The notes under the pieces were generated by a model that saw only the letters and a program-made list of their open reading frames with translations, searched no databases and was not told the DNA's origin. The translations under genes and the position numbers were made by a program. 64,000 nucleotides of DNA from contig JAHOYZ010000007.1 in NCBI GenBank assembly GCA_019038695.1, positions 287,724 through 351,723 on the forward strand, given 5' to 3'. The DNA is from Candidatus Zixiibacteriota bacterium. Lineage in GTDB: Bacteria; Zixibacteria; MSB-5A5; GN15; FEB-12. Shown piece after piece: positions 53,882-62,888 of the stretch (position 1 is the first letter of the stretch; every line of letters begins with the position of its first letter).

Positions 53882-54322
53882 CTATTCCAGCTTCATATTG
53901 GTCATTTTAACGAAACAGTTGAGTAGTGTGCGTTTGAGTGAACGGGTGTTTTTGTAGCCCATTGATTCATAGAACTGAGCCTGGCGTTCTTCGTCATCAG
54001 TGAGGATGACATGTGTTCTCACATGTTTGAAACGTTCATTACAACGCTCAAGAAGTTGCCGACCTATGCCACGGCGCTGGAAGTCGGGATCAATCAGAAT
54101 GTCCTGAAGATAACAAATCGAGCTATCATCGGAGACACACCGGGCCAGCCCGACCAGTTTGTCCTCAATATGGCAGGTGGCAACATAGGTGGAGTTGGTG
54201 ATCGCTTTCATGAGTTCGTCAGGATCCTTGGTGTAGGTCGACCAGCCCACGGAGTTGTAGAGAGCGAGGATGGATTCTTTGGAGATGGATTCAACGCCTT
54301 CGTGGATAGTGATTTGTGTCAT
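53882..54322 (-). CDS. GNAT-family N-acetyltransferase
   Basis: 146 residues. The acetyl-CoA loop lies in IDPDFQRRGIGRQLLERC, after the strand CYLQDILI. The C-terminal AQFYESMGYKNT is the usual last motif. The acceptor is unknown. I start at ATG 54322 (AAAGG seven bases before) rather than 54358. It is downstream of the phosphotransacylase genes but separated by 82 bp. Confidence 0.85.
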   Translation of the reverse strand: MTQITIHEGVESISKESILALYNSVGWSTYTKDPDELMKAITNSTYVATCHIEDKLVGLARCVSDDSSICYLQDILIDPDFQRRGIGRQLLERCNERFKHVRTHVILTDDEERQAQFYESMGYKNTRSLKRTLLNCFVKMTNMKLE

Positions 54323-54404
54323 GTGTTGGCCTTTGTCAATCGTGAATGACGAATCCATTAAAGAGTTCTATACCGCTACCCATCTCCCGAGCATAACACC
54401 TGGT

Positions 54405-55346
54405 TTACCCCACCAGCACAGCCAGGGCAATCGAGTTGAGGATGCTCGCCGCGCTGTCGGAACGGGCCGCCAGAGCAACCGGCACACGACCACCAAATAT
54501 TACTCCACCGACTTTGGCATTGCCATAGAGCGCCATCGCTTTGTACACGCCATGCGCCGTCTCGATGTTCGGAGCCAGCATAGCGTTGGCCCGACCTGCC
54601 ACTTCGGAAGTTGTGATCCCTTTTGATTCCGCCGCAACCGGGTCTACTGCACAATCAAACGAAAGAGGACCGTCAACAAACCCACCTTTGATCTGGTGTC
54701 GCTCGGACATCTTAGCCAGCACTGCTCCATCGACCGTGGCCGGCATTTGCGGATAGACAACCTCGACCGCGCCCAACACCGCGACACGAGGTGTGTCGAT
54801 ACCGATACAATGACCGACAGCTATCAGGTTGTTGGCCAATCCAATTTTTTGTTTGAGATCGGGCATGGGCATCACGACCGCATCAGTCAACAATAACAGG
54901 CGCTGGTAGCGCTCCGCTTCGATCACCGACACATGACTTGCCAATTGTCCGCGTCCGACAAAACCGGTGTCATCGTCAAACAGTTCCTGAACTAACTGAT
55001 CGGTGGGAATTGTCCCCCTGATAATAAGATCGGCATTCCCATCTGTGACCATACCGCAGGCCATTGCCACCGCCGACGCATTGGCGGTACAATTATTAAT
55101 GGCAATACCATCGAGAGCGACTCCCGCTTCGGCCGCGTTTTTTTCAATCGTAGCGCGTTCGCCAACGATGACCGGATCAATCAGGCCGGTCTTCATAGCA
55201 CCGGCTAAGGCTTCGAAAATATCTGAATGGGTCGGACCCGCCAGTACCGCTCTTGGTTTTTTCCGCGCTGCTTTTTCTTTGGCGAGAGCGTGAATCTGGT
55301 CAAAGCTGGTAACTTCGGGAACGGCTGTAATGATATCGGAAGTCAT
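54405..55346 (-). CDS. ptb: phosphate acyltransferase, Ptb type (second copy)
   Basis: 313 residues of the phosphate butyryl/acetyltransferase family. It converts acyl-CoA plus phosphate to acyl-phosphate. LIIRGTIPTDQLVQELFDD, RVAVLGAVEVVYPQMPAT and GGVIFGGRVPVALAARSDSA match the family. It is paralogous to the gene just upstream (55359-56318), 12 bp away. Two copies side by side may handle different chain lengths or form a mixed enzyme. Confidence 0.88.
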   Translation of the reverse strand: MTSDIITAVPEVTSFDQIHALAKEKAARKKPRAVLAGPTHSDIFEALAGAMKTGLIDPVIVGERATIEKNAAEAGVALDGIAINNCTANASAVAMACGMVTDGNADLIIRGTIPTDQLVQELFDDDTGFVGRGQLASHVSVIEAERYQRLLLLTDAVVMPMPDLKQKIGLANNLIAVGHCIGIDTPRVAVLGAVEVVYPQMPATVDGAVLAKMSERHQIKGGFVDGPLSFDCAVDPVAAESKGITTSEVAGRANAMLAPNIETAHGVYKAMALYGNAKVGGVIFGGRVPVALAARSDSAASILNSIALAVLVG

Positions 55347-55358
55347 AACTTCGTGCTC

Positions 55359-56318
55359 CTAATCATCCCAGATCTGGCTCTGGTCGTAATAATCCGCAAG
55401 CAAACAGGCAATGGCCAGCGACGCTTTTTTGTTTTTGATCGTGTCTGTTCGTGAGACAAGCGAGACCGGCACTTTAGCCCCGACAATCACTCCTGCGAAT
55501 ACTGCCTGAGCAAATCCGATGAGAGCTTTACATACGATGTTGCACTCCTCGATGGAGTCCACAAGAAAGATGTCGGCATCCCCCACGACCGGCCCGGTAC
55601 TGGTGTAGTAGCCGGCTGCTTCGCTGGAAGTGGCCAGATCGAAGGTCAGTGGTCCCTGAATAACAATGTCATCAAACTTCTTCATCGCTTGGGGAATGAC
55701 ATAGTCATGGTCGGTGAGGGTATGCGGCATCCGGTCGGAAAGGCGATCAATGGCGGCCGAGACTGCTACTTTCACCGGCGAAAGACCGAGCGCACGTCCC
55801 ACCATGATGGCATTCTCCAACACCATTAGTTTCGCCTCCGGGTCCGGTCTGACCACCATGCCACCATCGGTGAAATTCAGTAATTTGTGGTAGCCGGGAA
55901 TATCAAGTACGGCGCAATGTGACAACGTAGTCTTGCCGCGCAGTTCATATTTTTTGTCGAGAACAGTACGCAGCAACGCTGAGGTAGGCAAAAAGCCCTT
56001 CATGATCAGATCGGCTTTTTTTTCAGAAGCCAGCCGCGCTGCCTGATGGGCGGCTTTGCTGATATCCGGCTCGTCGATCACCTCAAGGTGACCGATGTCG
56101 ATTTTGTTATCTTTGGCGAGTTTGTTTATCGCGGTTGCATCACCTACAAGAATAGCATTGATGAATCCGTCGGCCTGAGCTTGAGCCACAGCTCCGATCA
56201 CATCTGCATCCTGCGCGGCCGCTACAGCAACGGTTTTCTTACGGCCCGCATCGGCTATAGCAATCGCGTGGGCGACGAGTTCATCGGAGGAATGAATAGG
56301 ATTCTTCTGCAATGTCAT
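55359..56318 (-). CDS. ptb: phosphate acyltransferase, Ptb type (first copy)
   Basis: 319 residues. Same fold as its neighbour: LIMKGFLPTSALLRTVLDK, KVAVSAAIDRLSDRMPHT and FAGVIVGAKVPVSLVSRTD. It lies 16 bp after butyrate kinase. In this order (kinase, transacylase, transacylase) the set should interconvert an acyl-CoA and the free acid with gain of ATP. The chain type (butyryl, isobutyryl, isovaleryl or aryl) cannot be read from sequence; the upstream iorA-like remnant suggests branched or aromatic acids. Confidence 0.9.
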   Translation of the reverse strand: MTLQKNPIHSSDELVAHAIAIADAGRKKTVAVAAAQDADVIGAVAQAQADGFINAILVGDATAINKLAKDNKIDIGHLEVIDEPDISKAAHQAARLASEKKADLIMKGFLPTSALLRTVLDKKYELRGKTTLSHCAVLDIPGYHKLLNFTDGGMVVRPDPEAKLMVLENAIMVGRALGLSPVKVAVSAAIDRLSDRMPHTLTDHDYVIPQAMKKFDDIVIQGPLTFDLATSSEAAGYYTSTGPVVGDADIFLVDSIEECNIVCKALIGFAQAVFAGVIVGAKVPVSLVSRTDTIKNKKASLAIACLLADYYDQSQIWDD

Positions 56319-56334
56319 AACCGATCCAACCCGA

Positions 56335-57402
56335 TCAATAGACTTTCAATTCTTCTTCGCCACCCAGATATCTCATCCCGGCGGCGGCCAGTGCTTCCAT
56401 TTCGAACTCGCCAGGCACAACCCGGATATCACCCAGATATGAAATGTACTTGGTGATTTCGGCTATCAGTTGCTTTGAGTTGGCCATACCACCGGTCAAC
56501 ACGACCGCATCAAGGACGCCACACAGAACTGTCGCCGCACTGCCAATCTCTTTGGCGATCTGATAAGCCATAGCACTGAAACACAGTTTGGCTTTTTCGT
56601 CACCTTTGGCGATCATCTTCTCAACTTCGCGTAGGTCGGATTCACCGAGATAAGCCGTCAGCCCGGATTGACGGGAAAGTTTTGTGACCAATTCCTTCTC
56701 GGTATACTTGCCTGAGAAACACAACTTCACTAATCCGCCTACGGGTAACGCACCCGCTCTATCGGGCGAGAACGGCCCCATTCCGAGCAAGCCGTCGTTG
56801 ACATCAATGATCTTGCCATGCTGAAGAGCCGCTACGGAGATACCACCGCCCATGTGAGCCGCTACAAAACTGGTGGTCTCAAGACACTTGCCCAGCTTGA
56901 TGGCCTCTCGACGGCATACTTCCTTGATATTCAGGGCATGGGCGCGACATTTACGGGGGATTTCCGGCAAGCCGCTAACCCGGGCAACATCGGTGAAGTT
57001 ATCGACCGTGATAGGATCGGCTATGAGCGAGGGGATATCGTATTTCACTCCAAGGTGAGCCGCGATGAGCGGACCCAGATTGGAAGCGTGATTTGAGTAT
57101 TTGCCGGTCCGCACTGCCTCGAGAAGTTCATCGTTAATCCCATATGAGCCGCCCTCTAATGGTTTGAGAGGAGCGCCACGTCCTACGACGGCGCTAAGTG
57201 ATCCCGCTTCAAGATGCAGTGAGTCGATCCACCCATTGATGCCCTCCATTCTGAAATCAAACTGGTCAGCAACATTGTCAAATCGGGCCAGTTCGTCGGC
57301 ATCGTGGCGAATGACTTCTTCGGACTGCTGCGTCTCACCTTCAAAGAGAGCAACCTTGGTGGAGGTTGAACCCGGATTGACTATCAGCATTTTTTTCGTC
57401 AC
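56335..57402 (-). CDS. buk: butyrate kinase (short-chain or branched-chain fatty-acid kinase)
   Basis: 355 residues of the ASKHA acetate/butyrate kinase fold. LIVNPGSTSTKVALFEGE is the phosphate-1 motif. VAAHMGGGISVAALQHGKI and VLTGGMANSKQLIAEI follow as adenosine-site motifs. It transfers phosphate between acyl-phosphate and ADP. I take GTG 57402, with GGGAGA close upstream and ten bases after the preceding stop, instead of the ATG at 57456 lying inside the previous gene; this gives the usual family length. Confidence 0.93.
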   Translation of the reverse strand: MTKKMLIVNPGSTSTKVALFEGETQQSEEVIRHDADELARFDNVADQFDFRMEGINGWIDSLHLEAGSLSAVVGRGAPLKPLEGGSYGINDELLEAVRTGKYSNHASNLGPLIAAHLGVKYDIPSLIADPITVDNFTDVARVSGLPEIPRKCRAHALNIKEVCRREAIKLGKCLETTSFVAAHMGGGISVAALQHGKIIDVNDGLLGMGPFSPDRAGALPVGGLVKLCFSGKYTEKELVTKLSRQSGLTAYLGESDLREVEKMIAKGDEKAKLCFSAMAYQIAKEIGSAATVLCGVLDAVVLTGGMANSKQLIAEITKYISYLGDIRVVPGEFEMEALAAAGMRYLGGEEELKVY

Positions 57403-57412
57403 TGCTCTCCCC

Positions 57413-57808
57413 CTACCCCTTCGCTCCGGTTGAGTTAAGCTGCCGACCGCGTTCAAATGCTTTGAGATTTATTTCTACGAATCGTTCTTTCACTCTGGTT
57501 TTGATCGCCTTCATTTGATCTTCGTAGAACGGTTCCAGTTCCTCGATTACGATTACCTGATCGTGAGATGCGATAAAGTCGCTTATTTTTTTCATCGGGA
57601 GGGGGTAGCTAAACCCGAGCTTGAGATAGTCAGCACCCGGCAGGACTTCCTTGGCATACTGGTAAGCAATACCTCCGGAGATAATGCCGATTTTCGAACC
57701 GTTGTTCTCGATCACATTCAATACCGTCGTTTCGGCATATTCTTTCAGTTTCTCCAGACGCTTAGTGACTACCACATGGCGTCCGCGAGCATGACCGGGA
57801 ACCATCAC
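57413..57808 (-). CDS. iorA: second part of a broken indolepyruvate/2-oxoacid ferredoxin oxidoreductase alpha gene
   Basis: 131 codons. The frame continues, in another phase, the protein of 57805-58377. Reading upstream in this phase gives KFVKEPSKYVMVPGHARGRH, the normal IorA junction between domain I and domain II. The rest is transketolase C-terminal-like domain II (GIISGGIAYQYAKEVL, VIVIEELEPFYEDQM). It ends GRQLNSTGAKG. The TPP-binding domain and the cysteines of the C-terminal clusters expected in a full IorA of about 600 residues are missing. So the locus is both frameshifted and truncated. It may be a pseudogene, or a two-domain PorA-like subunit with one sequencing error. Confidence 0.75.
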   Translation of the reverse strand: MMVPGHARGRHVVVTKRLEKLKEYAETTVLNVIENNGSKIGIISGGIAYQYAKEVLPGADYLKLGFSYPLPMKKISDFIASHDQVIVIEELEPFYEDQMKAIKTRVKERFVEINLKAFERGRQLNSTGAKG

Positions 57809-58377
57809 ATACTTGGATGGTTCTTTGACGAACTTCTCGCCCCGACCTTTATCTGCTCACCCAACTCAACAACTCCCATGGAATGCGAGATACGGGTTGT
57901 CATACGCAACAGCACCGGCGTGTCGAACTCTTCAGAGATTTGCAATGCCGTGATAAGCATATCCTTGGATTCCTGAGAATCGGACGGCTCCAGCATTGGT
58001 ACCTGTGCAAACCGGGCATAGAAACGGTTGTCCTGTTCGTTTTGCGATGAGTGCATCTCCGGGTCGTCCGCCGATACCAACACAAACCCGGCATTGACTC
58101 CGGTGTAGGCATGGGTCATGAACGGGTCGGCGGCGACATTGACACCGACATGCTTCATTGTCACCAGCGTTCGTGCTCCCCCAAGCGAGGAGCCGATGCC
58201 TACCTCATAGGCCACTTTTTCATTGGGTGACCACTGCGAATATACCGATCGGAATTTGACCGCAAGGGTCTCAAGGATTTCCGTCGAAGGGATCCCGGGG
58301 TAGGCGACGGCCATCCTGACTCCGGCTTCCCAGGCTCCACGGGCGACCGCTTCGTTTCCTGATAATAACTCTCTCAT
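57805..58377 (-). CDS. iorA: first part of a broken indolepyruvate/2-oxoacid ferredoxin oxidoreductase alpha gene
   Basis: 190 residues matching the N-terminal pyrimidine-binding domain of IorA: GNEAVARGAWEAGVRMAVAY, YPGIPSTEI, MKHVGVNVAADPFMTHAYTG and MHSSQNEQDNRFYARFAQVP. These enzymes oxidise aromatic or branched 2-oxoacids to acyl-CoA with ferredoxin. The reading frame leaves the family sequence after GVVELGEQ and stops soon after. Adding one G to the GGGG run at 57840-57843 restores the frame into the next part. Start at ATG 58377. It heads the gene run leading to buk and two ptb genes. Confidence 0.8.
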   Translation of the reverse strand: MRELLSGNEAVARGAWEAGVRMAVAYPGIPSTEILETLAVKFRSVYSQWSPNEKVAYEVGIGSSLGGARTLVTMKHVGVNVAADPFMTHAYTGVNAGFVLVSADDPEMHSSQNEQDNRFYARFAQVPMLEPSDSQESKDMLITALQISEEFDTPVLLRMTTRISHSMGVVELGEQIKVGARSSSKNHPSM

Positions 58378-58561
58378 ACTCAAATCACTCTATAACTGTG
58401 TGTTTTTCTACTCCTTAACAACTATCGCCTTCCCCGGTGCAAACCAACGTCTGACTATCCAGAGAAAGGTTTTCCCACGATAGCCAACCAGGGTAGAACA
58501 GGCAAGGGATTTCGGGTGTGGGGGTCGGAAGCGCCGTTTGAAAATAACGATGAGGCAACGT

Positions 58562-58591
58562 TTGACATACGACAGCCGGTTTCGTTATACT
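58562..58591 (+). promoter_or_regulatory. sigma-70-like promoter for the 426-residue envelope protein
   Basis: TTGACA at 58562-58567, 18-bp spacer, TATACT at 58586-58591. The rest of the 300-bp gap between the divergent genes shows nothing else I can name. Confidence 0.55.
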
Positions 58592-58681
58592 ATGAAATGC
58601 AACCATGCAACATGAAGACCAACTGGCAACCCAATGTTGGTACTGTATCGTGTTCACTTACACGATGCGTCCCGCATTAGA

Positions 58682-59962
58682 ATGGATTTCCCCGTGATAA
58701 AAGCAACCAGGGCATTAGTAATACCGGCCATAGTATTATTGGCAGTTCTTTCGCTCACAGACATTTGTAAGGCCGACGGTGATGTTACCACACCAGTGTC
58801 AAGCCAGGACAACCGGCTCAAACTGTACATCAGCTATGACGATGATCAGGACTTTTTCCGATCAGAATTGAACTTCGTCGACTTCGTACGCGACCGGCAT
58901 CAGGCTGACGTTCATGTTCTCGTCACGAAACAACACACCGGGTCCGGCGGCAGAGAGTATACGATAACCTTCATTGGACAGCACATATTCGACGGCATGC
59001 AGGACACTCTGCGCTATGTGTCACTGGAGTCCGACACTGATGACACAGTCAGGAAAGGTATGCTGCATCAGCTCGAACTGGGGCTGGTTCGTTTCGCTGC
59101 CCGGACGCCTGTGGCCGACAAACTTTTCATCAGTTTTGAACAGGAACAGCAGCAGAAAATAGTCAAGGATAAATGGAACTACTGGGTCTTCAAAACCAGC
59201 TTACAGACCAACTTCAACGGTGATGAAGGATATCGATGGCTTAATCTAAACGGGAGACTCTCTGCAAATCGCGTAACAGAGAATTGGAAAATCAAACTTT
59301 CTGCATCCGGCTCATACAGCGAGCAGGTATTCGAAGATGAAGAATCTCGGGACCTTTACTTATCGCGCAGTAAGAGTTTTTATACTTTTGTAACCAAGAG
59401 TCTCACCGAACACTGGTCGGCTGGATTTGAAACATACGTTTATTCATCACTATTTTCTAACCAACAGGCCTCGGGCAGAGCTGCTGTTGGTATTGAGTAT
59501 AATATCTTTCCCTATTCAGAGTCTACCAATCGTCAACTGCGCATCGACTATCTCATTGGCTGTAAGTACTTTGATTATTACGAAAAGACAATCTACGACA
59601 AAACATCTGAGTTTCTTGAGTACCAGAGTCTATCAGTCGCCCTGGAGGTAGTCCAACCGTGGGGGGAGGCTGAGGCAATGGTGTGGACCTCTAATTACCT
59701 CCACGACTGGGGACTATATCGAATAGAATTGTACAGTGATCTCTCATTGAATCTTGTGGCTGGACTCTCATTAGATGTATACGGTGGTATTACCTGGAAA
59801 CGTGATCAACTATCCCTATCAAAAGAAGGAGCCAGTCCCGAAGAGACACTTCTTCGGCGCCGAGAAATAGCCTCCAACTACAGCTACTGGGGGGGATTCG
59901 GAATCAGCTATTCCTTCGGATCAATCTACAACAACATTGTCAACCCGCGCTTCGGGAATTGA
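58682..59962 (+). CDS. outer-membrane beta-barrel-like protein of unknown function
   Basis: 426 residues. The signal peptide (KATRALVIPAIVLLAVLSL, cleavage near CKADG) is followed by a soluble part with a repeated Asp/Phe pattern (ISYDDDQDFFRSELNFVDF). About 220 residues of alternating strands follow (WKIKLSASGSYSEQVF, GISYSFGSIYNN). The protein closes with a short tail after the last aromatic strand. No family is recognised with certainty. I prefer ATG 58682 since the signal peptide begins there; ATG 58634 would add 16 residues of no clear use. No good ribosome site is visible for either. Confidence 0.65.
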   Translation: MDFPVIKATRALVIPAIVLLAVLSLTDICKADGDVTTPVSSQDNRLKLYISYDDDQDFFRSELNFVDFVRDRHQADVHVLVTKQHTGSGGREYTITFIGQHIFDGMQDTLRYVSLESDTDDTVRKGMLHQLELGLVRFAARTPVADKLFISFEQEQQQKIVKDKWNYWVFKTSLQTNFNGDEGYRWLNLNGRLSANRVTENWKIKLSASGSYSEQVFEDEESRDLYLSRSKSFYTFVTKSLTEHWSAGFETYVYSSLFSNQQASGRAAVGIEYNIFPYSESTNRQLRIDYLIGCKYFDYYEKTIYDKTSEFLEYQSLSVALEVVQPWGEAEAMVWTSNYLHDWGLYRIELYSDLSLNLVAGLSLDVYGGITWKRDQLSLSKEGASPEETLLRRREIASNYSYWGGFGISYSFGSIYNNIVNPRFGN

Positions 59963-59982
59963 TGGCTTAGCACAATAGGGTT

Positions 59983-60358
59983 ACCACCAGAATCGGGACG
60001 CATCGCGAGACCACAGCACTGATACGTCGGTTGCTTTCAGGTCAGGACAAATCGACCGTGTTTGATGCCGACGGTATCAATACTTTCGCAGGCAAGCCCG
60101 ATTTACACAAAGCCTGCACTGACGGCGCAGAGTTGCTAGTCACACTGTATAATGACGGCATGGTTACCGGTAGCAGTGGCGATGTCCTGAGGGGAACGAT
60201 TGGTTCATTTATTAGCACAGGGGATGTCGGCTGCCGTATGCGGAATATTTCTTAAAGTCCCAGTGGGCGATTTTGCGGCTTTGGAACTCACTGAGCGATC
60301 AATGATCTCCGGAAATATTGTGGATTTCCTGCCGGATGCGTTTTCACCTTTCTGCTAG
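59983..60358 (+). pseudogene. nnrD: decayed NAD(P)H-hydrate dehydratase (nnrD) remnant
   Basis: Three pieces of the ADP/ATP-dependent NAD(P)H-hydrate dehydratase can be read. In frame 1: GTHRETTALIRRLL, then FDADGINTFAGKPDLHKA, then after a jump DGMVTGSSGDVLRGTIGSF, which matches the GMATGGTGDVLTG core. The reading frame must then shift near 60224 to frame 2, giving AAVCGIFLKVPVGDFAALEL, then TERSMISGNIVDFLPDAF and a stop at 60356. A central part of about 80 residues and the whole N-terminal epimerase half are gone. So it is an internally deleted, frameshifted relic. It overlaps the end of the next gene by 15 bases. Confidence 0.8.
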
Positions 60359-60952
60359 TAACTCTCCTCGATCCTTCTGTACCCATCTTATAATCAGACC
60401 AACACCGACTGATGTATAGGTTTCTCCCGAGTGACCAAAAGCTCCTTCAAGAACGAGTGAAGTCTTCTCGCCGGTCCGTACCGCGATCCCGAGCCCCCCC
60501 TCGACAATGGCTTGGCTACTTTGTCCCTGCTTAGTTGTAACAGCTAGTCCCACCGTTCCAATTGGAGCTACTATCACATGGGTTGATCGTATCACCCGCG
60601 TAGACACCGAAATTCCCACTAAGCCGATCAGCGATCCCCCCTCAGCCTTGCCGACCCCGAAGTTTAGCCCGACAGAGGTAATACTGGGACTGTTATCTTT
60701 GAACCAACACATTAGCCCCGCCGTCAGGCTCGTCCGTCCGTCGAGATTCGATTGGGATACAGACACATCGAATTTGCCGCGGATAGAGAATCCACCACCA
60801 AATGCCACGGATTGCTTGTTCCCAAGTGACATGAAGCCGCCGTAGAATCCAAAGGCTGACTCATTATTGTCCAAATACATTCCTTGGCCAGAAGCACTCG
60901 AAACAGTCAGCATCAGTAAGGTCGAGATTGCTGCTATCTTACACCTGAACAT
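60344..60952 (-). CDS. small exported beta-barrel-like protein
   Basis: 202 residues. Signal peptide FRCKIAAISTLLMLTVSSAS, cleavage near GQG. The mature part is glycine-rich with regular strands (AFGFYGGFMSLGNKQSVAFG, LIGLVGISVSTRVIR, SVGVGLIIRWVQ), as in a small eight-strand outer-membrane barrel. Function unknown. I start at ATG 60952, eight bases after AGGAGGG, rather than 61012. Confidence 0.7.
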   Translation of the reverse strand: MFRCKIAAISTLLMLTVSSASGQGMYLDNNESAFGFYGGFMSLGNKQSVAFGGGFSIRGKFDVSVSQSNLDGRTSLTAGLMCWFKDNSPSITSVGLNFGVGKAEGGSLIGLVGISVSTRVIRSTHVIVAPIGTVGLAVTTKQGQSSQAIVEGGLGIAVRTGEKTSLVLEGAFGHSGETYTSVGVGLIIRWVQKDRGELLAER

Positions 60953-61039
60953 GACACCCTCCTGTGATGTTGGATAGTTGGTTGACCTAAATATACGCCG
61001 ATGTTCCGTCATGTCAACGGCTTTGGGTGAACTTTCCGT

Positions 61040-61435
61040 TCAGTCGTCTATGTCCAACAGCTTAGCCTTCTCCCATTCGTCACCGAGAATCAGTCCGGCT
61101 TCATGGTCTGCCTGGGCAACGTAATCTTTCGGGATCATTACGGAGTAACCCCCGCCAACAGGCCGAAATGAAGACGGTCCCATCTGACCGAGGAGTCCGA
61201 AATGACCGGCGCCCGATACAACCACAACCGGGATGTTCTTGGAACGCAGCCCTTCGACGACCATATCTGCGCTCGGTTGCGATGTCAACCTCGCCATATG
61301 AACCCAATCCTTGTAATCCGGGACATCAGAAGGGTATTCTTCCTCAGGCAACGTCGGTACCAGTTTTACCTGGCAATCGGCACACACATCGATTTCGTCG
61401 TGGTATTCGCAGCGACACTTGGGGCAGAATGGCAT
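61040..61435 (-). CDS. zinc-ribbon DUF2007-like protein
   Basis: 131 residues. An N-terminal zinc ribbon (CPKCRCEYHDEIDVCADC: two CxxC pairs) is joined to a ferredoxin-like DUF2007 domain (HMARLTSQPSADMVVEGL, IPVVVVSGAGHFG, VMIPKDYVAQADHEAG). The domain is thought to bind small signals, but no activity is established. GGAGGATATTACA precedes the ATG. It is followed 88 bp later by the exported barrel protein. Confidence 0.82.
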   Translation of the reverse strand: MPFCPKCRCEYHDEIDVCADCQVKLVPTLPEEEYPSDVPDYKDWVHMARLTSQPSADMVVEGLRSKNIPVVVVSGAGHFGLLGQMGPSSFRPVGGGYSVMIPKDYVAQADHEAGLILGDEWEKAKLLDIDD

Positions 61436-62085
61436 TGTAATATCCTCCCTGATTCTAATGACAACCTTCGAGCCTGATTATTGGCGCCGAGCTCTACCGG
61501 TAATACCAATCTATCTCTGACAATATTCAATGCGGAGTCATAATGCCAGAAAATATGAGTAGTTTGTTCTGGGATGTCAGGCGATGCGGAGTTTTCTGTA
61601 GTGTTGTATAGTTCGGTAGATTTTAAGGTGACCACATTGGAATCAGGAAAGAAACCACCATCGGGTCCGGCTCTGCCCAAGTCCCCTCCAGGCTATACTT
61701 TTGCCGGACCCGACGGCACTACCTCGACCGTAATGCGTGGCTCTCATTGGTCGAGCGTCCCTGCTCGACCCCCCACAACCCCTCAAGAAGCACTTGCAGC
61801 GTCAGCACTCACATTAAGGTTGCCGTAACTCAAACATCTCCACTCTCATAAGTAACACGTCGTGTACCAATTCGGTCGCTAAGACGACTCGTTGACGTAA
61901 TGACATAAATTACAATGAGTTGAGAGCCGCACTCAGGACCGGAATAATTTTCCGTGCGTTTTGACTCGTATGATTGGCTCATCCGGATTGGTTATGTTCG
62001 TGGCATTGTACGAAATCCAAGTCCGTATGAGTTATTGCCAGCTACATGGTCGGGAATAGTGGCATTAGTCAGAGTTGTTGTATAA
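61436..62085. other. intergenic region without a convincing gene
   Basis: About 650 bp between the divergent zinc-ribbon gene and the terminator of the L25 gene. A plus-strand open frame (61574-61828) ends in VMRGSHWSSVP...TLRLP, which faintly recalls the tail of formylglycine-generating-enzyme-like proteins (VLRGGSW...GFRLP). Without catalytic residues or a start site I do not call it. Nothing else is apparent. Confidence 0.35.
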
Positions 62086-62118
62086 CAAAGAAAAACCGCC
62101 GAATAATCGGCGGTTTTT
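62086..62118 (-). terminator. terminator of the prs-rplY operon
   Basis: CCGCCGA, loop, TCGGCGG flanked by A-tract and T-tract, so it can work on both strands. It lies 26 bp after the L25 stop. Confidence 0.85.
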
Positions 62119-62143
62119 TATAACATCGAAATATCGTTGAAAG

Positions 62144-62848
62144 CTATTGTTTTTTCTTAGTAGCGTCAGCGCCTTCAGCCTCTTTGCCTTCGGCAGAAGC
62201 TTCACCCTCGGCAGCTCCTTCTTCGCCTTCAACTCCCTCTTCACCTTCGACCTCTTCTTCTTCGCCTTCCTCAGCCTCTTCATCGGCAGACTTGACGACA
62301 GTCGGGGCACTGATGACGACGATTGTTCGCCGTAATTCCGAGAGGATGTTTACCTTGTCGAGATCAAGGTCCTCCACATGTATCGACTCACCGATTCCCA
62401 GTTCTTCCACATTGACCTCAATCTGGTCCGGAATGTCGCCGGGAAGACAGGAAATCTCCAGCTCACGCATGGTAGTCTGCATAATGCCGCCATCGGTCTT
62501 GACTCCCACCGGGGTTCCAACCATAGTAATCGGAACCGACACTCTGATGGGTCGGGTCATTGAGATGGCATGGAAATCGAGATGGGTGACGCGGCTTGTA
62601 ACCGGGTCACGTTGAATCTGACGCAATACCACCTTGTTTTCCTTGCCGCCAACACTCAGACTGAAAATACTGCTGCTGGTGGCGTTTTTCATGGCTGACC
62701 GAAACGTCCTCTCGTCGAGAGCGATAGTAACCGGTTCGATTTCGGGGCCATAGATAATCGCCGGAATATTACCCGTGGCACGAATTCTTCGGGCAAAGCC
62801 CTTGCCAACCTCTGTGCGAGGTTCGGCTGTAAGTTGAATCTCATTCAT
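62144..62848 (-). CDS. rplY: 50S ribosomal protein L25/general stress protein Ctc
   Basis: 234 residues. It binds 5S rRNA. The N-terminal L25 domain (LTAEPRTEVGKGFARRIRAT, IPAIIYGPEI) is followed by the TL5/CTC beta domain (VSVPITMVGTPVGVKTDGGI and SCLPGDIPDQIEVNVEELGI). A long acidic tail rich in Glu and Gly ends in a KKKQ clamp. The tail of about 45 residues is a common feature of long CTC forms. ATG 62848 is chosen over the far upstream ATG at 62941, which lies inside prs. GGAGG lies 13 bases before it. Cotranscribed with prs. Confidence 0.94.
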   Translation of the reverse strand: MNEIQLTAEPRTEVGKGFARRIRATGNIPAIIYGPEIEPVTIALDERTFRSAMKNATSSSIFSLSVGGKENKVVLRQIQRDPVTSRVTHLDFHAISMTRPIRVSVPITMVGTPVGVKTDGGIMQTTMRELEISCLPGDIPDQIEVNVEELGIGESIHVEDLDLDKVNILSELRRTIVVISAPTVVKSADEEAEEGEEEEVEGEEGVEGEEGAAEGEASAEGKEAEGADATKKKQ

Positions 62849-62888
62849 GATGTCGCAAAAACCTCCAAAAACGATTCGTTTCTCATAG

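Noticed and set aside
57839..57861. Programmed -1 frameshift in iorA
   Set aside because: No slippery heptamer or downstream pseudoknot is visible; a one-base change in a G run explains the break more simply.
61574..61828. Possible tail of a formylglycine-generating-enzyme-like protein
   Set aside because: Only a faint RGSxW...RLP resemblance, with no catalytic part and no start site; kept as a remark only.
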